Positions 15,531-23,056 of a stretch of DNA of 64,000 nucleotides are shown piece after piece. A model generated the notes under the pieces. That model saw only the letters and a program-made list of their open reading frames with translations, was not told where the DNA came from and did not search any database. The DNA is taken from contig NC_022538.1 in assembly GCF_000968055.1 (NCBI RefSeq), positions 1,399,499 to 1,463,498 of the forward strand, written 5' to 3'. A program made the translations under genes and the position numbers. This DNA is from Alteracholeplasma palmae J233 (lineage in GTDB: Bacteria > Bacillota_I > Bacilli_A > Acholeplasmatales > Acholeplasmataceae). Position 1 is the stretch's first letter. Each line of letters starts with the position of its first letter.

Positions 15531-17036
15531 TTAAAGTGGTTTAATTTCCCATTTGGCGTATAAAACTCTATTTTCTACAGGATAAATCATACTTTCCTGA
15601 AATAACGTTATTCCTTTTGAATCTAAAAACCATCCTAAAAAAGTATATTTTTTCTTATAATTAGCTTCAAACTCTATCAAATCAATTGGATATTCATTAT
15701 AAACATCTTCAATATGGTAAGTTTCCCACTGGTTATTAATAGCTGTTGGCAAGACTTCTTCTAATTTACTATGTAATCCTAATTGTCCAGTTAGATCTGA
15801 ACCCATACCATATATTAACCCTTCAGAATTTTGTATTAGCGTATGTTTAACACCAAAACTAATCGATATATAGTTTGGATGATCGTCATTTACCATATTT
15901 AGTATTTTTTGCGGCGTAAAAATAATTAAATCATTACCTCGATAGCCTAAGTTACCTTTATTATTGAAACCCCATGTATAAACCTCATTTGTCTCTGTAA
16001 TAATAGCTGTTGCAGTCTTATCATGTTGGCTAAAAAAGGCATCTTTTATATTCATATTGCTTAAATCTGTGTTCTTAATAGGCTTTTTCACTATATCATT
16101 ATGATTTAAGCCTAATTCTGCATATGCATTTTTTCCCCAAACATATACGTTTTTTTCCTGAGTTATTATGAGTCCACAATCTTTTCCGACAGCATATTTT
16201 TTGATTATTTCTGTTTCTGGTAAAATAATTTTTTCTGGTGTATAGATTATTTTACTTTGTTCTATGCCAAGTTGATTGACATCATTTTTTCCCCAAACAT
16301 AAAGTTCACCTTGGTCAGATAAAGCTACTACGCCTTCTTTTTGTATTCCTAAAGTTGTTATATTTATTCCTTGTTCGTCTAAGTATTCTATTTTTTGTGG
16401 TTCATTATTTCCAACATTTGGAGAACCATTACATAACTTACCATTAGAATTCATGCCCCAACTATATACTTTTTTAGACTTAGTTACTATATAACTAGCA
16501 TAGTGTCCTGCATATATTTTTTCAATTTCAATGTTATTTTCTCTAAAAAAAGTGACTTCTCTTGGCTCATAGTAAACACTCTCACTATTTGATCCTAAAC
16601 CTAACTCTCCAACTGAATTATTGCCCCAACTATATAATTTTCCACTTTCTGTTAAAGCCAATGCATGGGAAAAACCTGCAGAAACATCTACAATTTTTTC
16701 ATTATTTAAACCTGTAGGTAATTCTGTTGGAAGATATAGTATTCTAACATCATCTGGTGCACATAAAATACCTTTATTATTAGCTCCCCACCCAAATAAA
16801 TTACCCTTAGCATCAATGGCTAGATTATAATCAGGTCCTGATGTAATAGTTGTGAAACTTTGTTTCAATTCTTTATATATAAACTGTTTTTTTGAAAGCC
16901 AATTTCCTATATAGACTTTGGATATACTATTTTTATCATTTCCTAGAACGTTATTTGCCCAATATGATCCTGATTGACTTAAAGAAAAAAGCATAACCAG
17001 AAAAAGGGCAATTATAAATTTAACCTTTTGTTTCAT
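15531..17036 (-). CDS. Secreted RCC1-repeat protein with InlB-type repeat
   Basis: 501 residues. The signal sequence ends SQSGSYWANN, sharing the S-Y-W motif of the neighbouring exported proteins. Seven RCC1-like units follow, marked by LFGWGANNKG, LYSWGNNSVGELGLG, VYSWGMNSNGKL, LYVWGKNDVNQLG, VYVWGKNAYAELGL, VYTWGFNNKGNLG and IYGMGSDLTGQLGL, enough for one beta-propeller. The C-terminal 70 residues (YTFLGWFLDS to RVLYAKWEI) match the Listeria-Bacteroides/InlB B repeat found on bacterial surface proteins. It lies 18 bp after the exported protein at 17055-17570 and is probably cotranscribed with it under the LytTR operator. The binding partner is unknown. Confidence 0.82.
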   Translation of the reverse strand: MKQKVKFIIALFLVMLFSLSQSGSYWANNVLGNDKNSISKVYIGNWLSKKQFIYKELKQSFTTITSGPDYNLAIDAKGNLFGWGANNKGILCAPDDVRILYLPTELPTGLNNEKIVDVSAGFSHALALTESGKLYSWGNNSVGELGLGSNSESVYYEPREVTFFRENNIEIEKIYAGHYASYIVTKSKKVYSWGMNSNGKLCNGSPNVGNNEPQKIEYLDEQGINITTLGIQKEGVVALSDQGELYVWGKNDVNQLGIEQSKIIYTPEKIILPETEIIKKYAVGKDCGLIITQEKNVYVWGKNAYAELGLNHNDIVKKPIKNTDLSNMNIKDAFFSQHDKTATAIITETNEVYTWGFNNKGNLGYRGNDLIIFTPQKILNMVNDDHPNYISISFGVKHTLIQNSEGLIYGMGSDLTGQLGLHSKLEEVLPTAINNQWETYHIEDVYNEYPIDLIEFEANYKKKYTFLGWFLDSKGITLFQESMIYPVENRVLYAKWEIKPL

Positions 17037-17054
17037 AATGTGCCCTCTTTTTTA

Positions 17055-17570
17055 TTATGGTGTAACAGTAAATTTAATTGTTAATGTAATTTGTTTGCCT
17101 GCAATTTTAGCATACTCTGCCGCTGTTGAAGGTTCATCTGTAAATTCAATATCCAGAGTAACTGTCTTAGGTGTTCCAACAACAAGTTCACTTGAACTTA
17201 GATTCTTTAGTGTAAATAAGTTTTCAAGTGTTTGATTTTCTGAATTAGTTACTGATACTATTTCATAACTAATCGTACCAGCTACACCTTCAGCACCAGA
17301 ACCAGTCCAATTCATTTGAAAACTAGTAGTAATTTTACTAACAGTTTCTCCTGACACTTCTCTTCCTACTGGAACTAAAGTTTGCGTATTAGCTGTTCCA
17401 TTGACTGTCACTTGAGTGGTAACAACTCCTGCTTGACCTATATTTAAGTTATTACTTGTATTAGTATTAGCACCATTGATGCTTGATGCCCAATAAGCAT
17501 AAGCTCCACCTGTTAATGTTAACAAGAGTAACATAATTACTATTGGCAAGAATAATTTTTTGTTTTTCAT
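17055..17570 (-). CDS. Exported protein with SipW-type signal sequence, paralog B
   Basis: 171 residues, clearly homologous to paralog A: signal MKNKKLFLPIVIMLLLLTL then GGAYAYWASS, blocks NIGQAGVVTTQVTV, LVPVGREVSG, WTGSGAEGVAGTISYEIVSV, LFTLKNL, LVVGTPKTV and EYAKIAGKQITLTIKF. About 140 mature residues with a beta-rich, Thr/Val/Gly composition. AGAGGAG precedes the ATG. It is first in a two-gene unit with the intact RCC1 protein and is divergent from the LytTR regulator and kinase genes; a direct-repeat operator lies between them. Confidence 0.82.
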   Translation of the reverse strand: MKNKKLFLPIVIMLLLLTLTGGAYAYWASSINGANTNTSNNLNIGQAGVVTTQVTVNGTANTQTLVPVGREVSGETVSKITTSFQMNWTGSGAEGVAGTISYEIVSVTNSENQTLENLFTLKNLSSSELVVGTPKTVTLDIEFTDEPSTAAEYAKIAGKQITLTIKFTVTP

Positions 17571-17635
17571 TTTATAATTCTCCTCTCATATTAATGAAAT
17601 TTTGTGATAAAATTATTTCATAATATTACAGTTAA

Positions 17636-17641
17636 ATTATA
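17636..17641 (-). promoter_or_regulatory. -10 box of paralog B promoter
   Basis: Read leftward TATAAT, about 65 bases before the ATG. The -35 position holds ATTAAA. The direct-repeat pair starts 27 bp upstream, the same spacing as at paralog A. Confidence 0.7.
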
Positions 17642-17668
17642 CTCAAGTTTATTTAAAGTTTAATATTC

Positions 17669-17699
17669 ATGTCATGAAAGGTCTTATTTATGATATGAA
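17669..17699 (-). promoter_or_regulatory. LytTR-type direct-repeat operator 2
   Basis: ATGTCATGAA (17669-17678) and ATGATATGAA (17690-17699) on the plus strand, spaced 21 bp start to start. It lies between the divergent paralog B gene and the LytTR regulator gene, so it could act on both. Confidence 0.75.
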
Positions 17700-17785
17700 T
17701 TGCATATTTTATTACAATCAATTTGCTTTTTTCTCATATAATCCTTACAATAAACGTATATACAACTAAAAAGAGAGGTTTTCAT

Positions 17786-18517
17786 ATGAATATAAACATT
17801 GCCTTGTGTGATGATGATAAAGATGTTTTATCTCACTATAAAAAAATGATTTCAAATATTTCTACACCTTATATTTTAAATATTAATACCTTTTTAAATG
17901 CTATGGACTTATTAGATGCAGTAGAAAATGACTTAAACTACTATCATCTTGTTTTACTAGATGTGGAAATGTCCAATTATAATGGGATAGAAATATCAAA
18001 ATCATTGCGAAAAAGCGGTTTTCAAAATGAAATCATTTTCCTAACAGATTATGTTGATTATGCTTATGAAGCTTTTGACTCTTATCCTTTTCAATATTTA
18101 CATAAAAAAACCTTGACCAAAGAAAAATTCACTTCAGTCTTAACTAAAGTCTTTGCTTTACAAGATAAAAAACAACGAGAGGTCTTTATCGCAAACACTA
18201 AAGGTGAAACTAAAATCATTCCCTATAGTTTTATTGCCTGTTTTGAGGCACAAGGCAGATACATAGTCATTTATTATGAGATGAATAAATCATTTGAGTT
18301 TATACATACTATCCAGGAATTAGAAAACAAACTTCCAAAGTCTGATTTTATTAGAGTCCACCGATCATATATCATAAACATGGCTTATTTAGATTCCTTT
18401 CAAGGCAACTACTTAAAACTTAAAAATGGTCTTATTATTCCAATAGGTGCTACAAGGTTAAAAGAAGTTAAAGATTTATTTACTAAATACTTAATTAAAC
18501 AAACAGAGGAGGAGTAA
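17786..18517 (+). CDS. LytTR-family response regulator (AgrA-like), RR1
   Basis: 243 residues from the ATG at 17786, which has AGAGAGG upstream; the longer in-frame extension lacks a site. The receiver domain (residues 1-120) has the acidic pocket CDDD, phospho-acceptor Asp59 in LLDVEM, and the late receiver segment DSYPFQYLHKK. The C-terminal LytTR DNA-binding domain (about 137-238) shows VFIANTKGETKIIPYSFI, FEAQGRYIVIYY and FIRVHRSYIINMAYLDSF. It is followed after seven bases by the AgrC-like kinase gene and so forms a two-component system with it. It probably binds the 21-bp-spaced repeats nearby. Confidence 0.93.
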   Translation: MNINIALCDDDKDVLSHYKKMISNISTPYILNINTFLNAMDLLDAVENDLNYYHLVLLDVEMSNYNGIEISKSLRKSGFQNEIIFLTDYVDYAYEAFDSYPFQYLHKKTLTKEKFTSVLTKVFALQDKKQREVFIANTKGETKIIPYSFIACFEAQGRYIVIYYEMNKSFEFIHTIQELENKLPKSDFIRVHRSYIINMAYLDSFQGNYLKLKNGLIIPIGATRLKEVKDLFTKYLIKQTEEE

Positions 18518-18524
18518 TCATATT

Positions 18525-19847
18525 ATGGGATTTATTATTGGTTTTATCGCTATTTTTATTTATTTTAGAAAAAATTTCAAAATTAGAAAACAAAAATGGT
18601 ATGATTTTGTCATTGCTGGTTTAGCTTTTATTGCGTATACAATTGCTAGTTATTACATAGATTTCGGCTTTTATCATTTATTATTAATTTTTGCAGTCCA
18701 TGTTTCCATCTATTACCTTGCAGTTGGTATGCGCTGGATCGAAGCTTCTTTTGCAGGTACACTTCTACTCTTTACTTTCTATTCTACGCGAGGTGTCATT
18801 CTTTCTATTTATGCCTTAATAAAAAATCAAAGCATTGCTGAAATTTCTAATTCTAGCGATGCCTTGATTATTAGTCATATTGCGTCTATAGTAGGTTTCT
18901 TCATACTTCTTGTTTTTGTTAAATTTATGAAAAGAGAAAAATTTGTTTTACTTTTCTCAGTTAAAAGACAAACTATTTTCTTAACCTTATATACTTTAAT
19001 TGAAGTTTGCTATATCTATATTATCAATCAAGGGCGTTATGTCTTAACGAATAATATTTGGTATTCTTTAACTTATCTTTCTACAAGTATTCTTTCGATT
19101 GCGGTATTTGGTTATATTTTACATAACATCATTAGATTAATAAAAACAATTGAAAATGAAATATATACTGTTAGATTAGAAGAACAATTAGATAATCAAA
19201 TTATTCATTACGAACAATATCAATCTTATATCAAAGAACTAGCAAAGTTTAAGCATGATCATGGTAACCTGATGAAATCTCTTAAACAATTAATTAAGTC
19301 TAACAATAATGAAAAAGCCCTAGAATTACTTGATGAATCTATTGAAGACGATATTTTTGAAGCCATGTCAGCTATTGAAAAAACATCTAATTCATTTATC
19401 GTAGACGCAATCATCTTTGATTATGCTAATAAATGTAAAATCAATCATATAGATTTTAAATCAAGTGTTAAATTTCCTAATAGTATTAACTTTTCACAGT
19501 TAGAATTAATGAAAATTTTTAGTAATGTTTTAAGTAACGCTCTTGAAGCATCTATTAAAAGTCCTGAAAATAAAAGATTTATTACAATAAGCAGTAAAGC
19601 TGTCTCTAACTGGCTTGTGATAAAAATTTCAAACAATTATGAAACAGATATTATTGTAGAAGATGATCAGTATATCACCAGTAAATCAGATAAAGTTTTA
19701 CACGGGTTTGGACTTAGAATTATAAATGATATTATTACTAAAAAGGGGGGACTTGTAAAATTCTTTATTGATAAAAATAAAAAAGTCTTTTCAGTACAAC
19801 TCTCGATTCCTAAAACTACATTAGATAATCAAAAAGATGATGAATAA
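18525..19847 (+). CDS. AgrC/ComD-like sensor histidine kinase
   Basis: 440 residues. The first ~205 residues carry six or so membrane spans with short loops, as in peptide-sensing HPK10 kinases. A coiled-coil-like stretch leads to the H-box LAKFKHDHGN (likely His244, compare FRHDYxN in AgrC). The N-box is SNVLSNALEAS (about residues 333-343) and the G-box LHGFGLRII (392-400), forming a HATPase_c/GHKL domain. GGAGGAG precedes the ATG. It pairs with RR1. No AgrB or AgrD-like gene is seen next to it, so the signal is unknown. Confidence 0.92.
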   Translation: MGFIIGFIAIFIYFRKNFKIRKQKWYDFVIAGLAFIAYTIASYYIDFGFYHLLLIFAVHVSIYYLAVGMRWIEASFAGTLLLFTFYSTRGVILSIYALIKNQSIAEISNSSDALIISHIASIVGFFILLVFVKFMKREKFVLLFSVKRQTIFLTLYTLIEVCYIYIINQGRYVLTNNIWYSLTYLSTSILSIAVFGYILHNIIRLIKTIENEIYTVRLEEQLDNQIIHYEQYQSYIKELAKFKHDHGNLMKSLKQLIKSNNNEKALELLDESIEDDIFEAMSAIEKTSNSFIVDAIIFDYANKCKINHIDFKSSVKFPNSINFSQLELMKIFSNVLSNALEASIKSPENKRFITISSKAVSNWLVIKISNNYETDIIVEDDQYITSKSDKVLHGFGLRIINDIITKKGGLVKFFIDKNKKVFSVQLSIPKTTLDNQKDDE

Positions 19848-19873
19848 CAATTTATTCACCATCTTTTTTTTAT
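19834..19873 (+). terminator. Terminator of the RR1-kinase operon
   Basis: AAAGATG..TGAATAA pairs with TTATTCA..CATCTTT (19834-19867), followed by T's. It overlaps the kinase stop codon. Confidence 0.85.
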
Positions 19874-20382
19874 GCGATATTTTCTGCAATGACTTCAAAT
19901 TCAAGTTTAATAATAATCTTGCTCTCTATTAATTTTAAATACTCTTCTTTGTTTTCTGGCTCATTTTTAAAAGAAACTTCTATTTCATATACTTTTTTAG
20001 TACCTGCAACAATTTCTTCTTCATTTACTAATGATACTTTAAATAAATAATTTAATCTTTCATTAGAAATTTTTTGATTTATATCCTCTAATTGTACGTT
20101 TACTTTTAAAGTACCTCTGGCTCCGCTTGCTCCAGTACCTGTCCATAAAACATCATATTTAAATATTTGTGAAGATTCTCCCTCTATTCCTTCTGGAACC
20201 AAAATCTCTATTTTTGAGTTATCCATAACTTGTAATGTAGTATTTACTTTCTGTGCATCTTTAATTTTAATAAAGTAATCACTATTATTTATATTATTTT
20301 GATTGATAGAAAGAAAGATGATTAACACGAGTAATATTAACAAGGGTATTAGAATATATAAATTCTTTTTTATTTTATCCAT
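19870..20382 (-). CDS. Membrane-anchored homolog of the exported proteins, paralog C
   Basis: 170 residues from the ATG at 20382 (AGAGAGGTGAG upstream); upstream codons fall in the promoter. Residues 1-30 form one hydrophobic span (KNLYILIPLLILLVLIIF) but the GGAYAYW cleavage region of paralogs A and B is missing, so it may stay anchored. The body keeps the family blocks: ILVPEGIEGESSQ, LWTGTGASGARGTLKVNV, LNYLFKVSLV, IVAGTKKV, and EEYLKLIESKIIIKLEFEV. It lies between the kinase and RR2 with its own direct-repeat operator and has no RCC1 partner. Confidence 0.78.
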   Translation of the reverse strand: MDKIKKNLYILIPLLILLVLIIFLSINQNNINNSDYFIKIKDAQKVNTTLQVMDNSKIEILVPEGIEGESSQIFKYDVLWTGTGASGARGTLKVNVQLEDINQKISNERLNYLFKVSLVNEEEIVAGTKKVYEIEVSFKNEPENKEEYLKLIESKIIIKLEFEVIAENIA

Positions 20383-20412
20383 AAATCTCACCTCTCTGCT
20401 TAAAGCACCTAG

Positions 20413-20418
20413 ATTATA
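20413..20418 (-). promoter_or_regulatory. -10 box of paralog C promoter
   Basis: Read leftward TATAAT, about 30 bases before the ATG. The -35 position is ACAAAA. The operator starts 29 bp upstream. Confidence 0.65.
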
Positions 20419-20447
20419 CCCTATCGATGGCATCATTTTGTATGTGG

Positions 20448-20478
20448 ATGTCATGAAAAGTGGTTTTTATGTCGTGAA
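20448..20478 (-). promoter_or_regulatory. LytTR-type direct-repeat operator 3
   Basis: ATGTCATGAA (20448-20457) and ATGTCGTGAA (20469-20478) on the plus strand, spaced 21 bp start to start. It lies between divergent paralog C and RR2. Confidence 0.75.
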
Positions 20479-20534
20479 CTTTTGATTTTTATTTTCAAAA
20501 TTACATTACAATAAATATAAGGATGTGAGAAATT

Positions 20535-21251
20535 TTGAAAATAAACATAGCCATCTTGGATGATGATGAAAAGGTATTAAATAATTACAATGAGGTAATT
20601 AATAACTTAGATTCAAATAATAACTTTAAAACAGACCTCTTTTCTAAGGAAAGAACTTTTTTTCATAAAGCAATATCAGATATCAATTTTTATCATATAT
20701 TAATTCTTGACATTAATTTAGGACAAAAAAATGGGATAGAAACAGCTAAAGAACTGAGAAATAAAGGTTATATGAATGAAATTATTTTTATAACTAACTA
20801 TGTAGACTATGCTTTCGATGCTTTTGATGCCTATCCTTTTCATTACTTATTAAAAGAAACTACTAGTGAATCTGAATTCTCATCTATTTTACTTAAAGCC
20901 GTGAATACTCAGATAGAAAAACAAAGTGATATTTTTAGAGCAACCTCTAAGGGTAAAACTATTCTTATTCCTTATCATAAGATTGAGTATTTTGAAGTTA
21001 TTGGCAGATACATAACTGTCTTTTATGATAATAAAAGCTTTAAATTCATAGATACTATTACACATTTAGAACAAAAACTTCCTCAAAAGAAATTTGCACG
21101 AGTGCATAGATCCTATATTATAAATATGCGTTTTATAGATTCTTTCCAAGAAGAATATCTCTTTTTAAGAAATGGAAAATTAATTCCTTTGGGTAAAACT
21201 CGTATTCAAGAAACAAAAAAACTCTTTTCAGAGTTTTTAAGTTTATCATAA
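20535..21251 (+). CDS. LytTR-family response regulator, RR2 (no adjacent own kinase)
   Basis: 238 residues. It starts with TTG at 20535 behind AAGGATGTGAG; no suitable ATG is present. Receiver domain: LDDDE acidic pocket, Asp59 in LILDINLG, FDAYPFHYLLKE. LytTR domain: FRATSKGKTILIPYHKIEYF, VIGRYITVFYD, ARVHRSYIINMRFIDSF. It is closely similar to RR1, so it probably arose by duplication. No separate kinase gene accompanies it; the kinase at 18525 could serve both. It may read the same direct repeats and modulate the same promoters. Confidence 0.92.
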   Translation: MKINIAILDDDEKVLNNYNEVINNLDSNNNFKTDLFSKERTFFHKAISDINFYHILILDINLGQKNGIETAKELRNKGYMNEIIFITNYVDYAFDAFDAYPFHYLLKETTSESEFSSILLKAVNTQIEKQSDIFRATSKGKTILIPYHKIEYFEVIGRYITVFYDNKSFKFIDTITHLEQKLPQKKFARVHRSYIINMRFIDSFQEEYLFLRNGKLIPLGKTRIQETKKLFSEFLSLS

Positions 21252-21258
21252 ATATGTA

Positions 21259-22662
21259 TTAAAATAATTTGAATCCTACTGAATAGAATGCAAAATATAG
21301 TATAAATCCTGCTGAGAAGATGTATATTAATGGATGTATTTTTCTTGCTTTACCACTAGCTAGCATTGAAACTGTATATGTAATAAATCCAAATGCAATA
21401 CCATCAGAAACTGAATAAGTAACAACCATTCCGATAATTGTCATAAAACTTGAGATTGCAATAATTTTATCTGACCAGTTAATTTCACCAATTTGTTGTG
21501 CCATTATAGCTCCAACTAAAATCAATGCCATTGATGTCACCGATAAAACATTAAATATACTCATAATAGGGAATAACAACACAGATAATAGGAATAATCC
21601 ACCTACTACTAAATTTGAGAATCCTGTTTTAGCTCCTGATTCAACACCGGTTGCTGATTCAACAAATGATGTAATTTCTGGAGTTCCCATTGTAGAACTA
21701 ATAAGTGTTCCTACTGCATCAGCAAACAATGCTTTTTCTAACTTTGGAATGCCACCATTTTCATCTTTAATACCTGCTGCTTTTGTTACTGCCACTAATG
21801 TACCTGCAGTATCAAAAATATCAACAAATAATAATGCAAAGACAATAATTGGTAATGTAGCTAATTTAGCACCAGCTGTTATAACACCAGGAGTGTCTTC
21901 GAACATTGTTTTAAATCCAGTAATAAAACCACCAAAAGTATCTGAGAAGGTACCTAATTCACTATAACTTAAAATTTTAATTTCTGGAATTCCAGGAACT
22001 TTTAATAACGCTAAAATCACATATAAGACTGCTGTAATTAAGATTGCGTATATAAATGCAAATCTAGAAATCTTTTTATTTTTAACATTATATAGAGCAA
22101 AAATCACAAGAACTCCAAATAAAGCTACTAAAACTGTTGGTTGTGATAAGTTACCTAATTCAACTCCAGTTGATCCACTTGGAACGATAATTCCTGCATT
22201 TTGTAACCCTACAAAAGCAATAAAGAATCCAATACCTGCACCAATTGCAGATTTCAATCCATCTGGAATTGCATCAATTAATTTTTTTCTAAGTGATGTA
22301 AAAGAAATAGCTACGAAGATAAGTCCACCAATAAATGATGCAGCTAATGCTTCTTGCCAACTATATCCTATTGTTAATACAATTGTGTAAGTAAAGAAGG
22401 CATTTACTCCCATACCAGGTGCTAATGCTACTGGATAGTTTGCTGTAAAAGCCATAATAATAGTTGCAATCGCTGCCCCTACTGCTGTTGCTATAAATGC
22501 TCCACCTAGTGGAACACCTGCGTTACCAATCATTGTTGGATTAACAGCTAAGATATAACTCATTGCTAAAAATGTTACAAGACCACCTAATGTTTCTTTT
22601 TTAAAATTGGTCCCACGTTTTTCAAATTGAAAAAACGATTTGATCTTTTCTATGAAAGACAT
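21259..22662 (-). CDS. pbuG: Purine (hypoxanthine/guanine) permease, AzgA/PbuG type
   Basis: 467 residues from the ATG at 22662, with AAAAAGGAG upstream. A longer in-frame reading runs through the riboswitch terminator and is rejected. The N-terminus has FKKETLGGLVTFLAMSYILAVNPTM and the motif APGMGVNAFFTYT of the AzgA-like NCS2 branch. Further motifs are IGAGIGFFIAFVGLQNAGI, FVDIFDTAGTLVAVTKAAG and GTPEITSFVESATGVESGAKTG. About 12-14 spans. It imports purine bases by proton symport in known members. The guanine-type riboswitch in its leader fits this role. Gene symbol by analogy to Bacillus. Confidence 0.9.
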   Translation of the reverse strand: MSFIEKIKSFFQFEKRGTNFKKETLGGLVTFLAMSYILAVNPTMIGNAGVPLGGAFIATAVGAAIATIIMAFTANYPVALAPGMGVNAFFTYTIVLTIGYSWQEALAASFIGGLIFVAISFTSLRKKLIDAIPDGLKSAIGAGIGFFIAFVGLQNAGIIVPSGSTGVELGNLSQPTVLVALFGVLVIFALYNVKNKKISRFAFIYAILITAVLYVILALLKVPGIPEIKILSYSELGTFSDTFGGFITGFKTMFEDTPGVITAGAKLATLPIIVFALLFVDIFDTAGTLVAVTKAAGIKDENGGIPKLEKALFADAVGTLISSTMGTPEITSFVESATGVESGAKTGFSNLVVGGLFLLSVLLFPIMSIFNVLSVTSMALILVGAIMAQQIGEINWSDKIIAISSFMTIIGMVVTYSVSDGIAFGFITYTVSMLASGKARKIHPLIYIFSAGFILYFAFYSVGFKLF

Positions 22663-22706
22663 TTTTTTTCTCCTTTTTATTTTTTTGTAATCGACGATAT
22701 CAAAAA

Positions 22707-22861
22707 TAAAAAAAACCACTAAATTCTTGACTAAAGAATAATGGTCACATCTACATTTGACAACATCCATTTATAAAAAACAAAAGGAGTTGACAATCGT
22801 AGTCGCAAAATTTACGGTTCTGCGGTAGAGACTTGATCACCATATCTGATCGGATATACGA
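22707..22861 (-). promoter_or_regulatory. Guanine-type purine riboswitch with terminator
   Basis: Read leftward the aptamer (22797-22861) has P1 TCGTA/TACGA, P2 GATCA/TGATC with loop GATATGG, J2/3 AAGTCTCTACC, P3 GCA-type stem with the loop ACCGTAAAT identical to the Bacillus xpt aptamer, and J3/1 GACTACGA. The discriminator base (position 74, xpt numbering) is C, predicting guanine/hypoxanthine rather than adenine. U48 of the usual J2/3 is C. Downstream an imperfect ACCA..TTCTT / AAGAA..TGGT hairpin (22715-22745) is followed by eight T, an OFF-switch terminator. Confidence 0.9.
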
Positions 22862-22880
22862 TATATCGAATACGAGTATA

Positions 22881-22909
22881 ATTATAGCAAACATTTATTT
22901 AAATGTAAA
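22881..22909 (-). promoter_or_regulatory. Promoter for the purine permease
   Basis: Read leftward: TTTACA (complement of 22904-22909), 17 bp, TATAAT (complement of 22881-22886), just upstream of the aptamer. Confidence 0.8.
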
Positions 22910-23056
22910 CCACTAATCTTCATATTTCTTATTAATTGTTGTTAAAATCACAGTTTTTGCTAAAAAACTAGTTTTTTTACATAGATTTTACTTTTATACC
23001 CCGTATTAACTCTTTTTTTCTTGCATCATTATCAAATTTATACTATTATTTATAAA

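Noticed and set aside
15496-20512. ATTACAAT / ATTGTAAT words near all three LytTR operators as an extra motif
   Set aside because: Their distance to the repeats (5, 11 and 26 bp) and orientation vary, and the word is likely by chance in AT-rich DNA.
22663-22770. Longer N-terminal reading of the purine permease
   Set aside because: It would translate through the riboswitch terminator hairpin and T run; the ATG at 22662 has a good ribosome site.
22962-22977. AAAAAACTAGTTTTTT palindrome as terminator of the peptide gene
   Set aside because: The stem is almost pure A-T and lies about 80 bases after the stop; possible but too weak to annotate.
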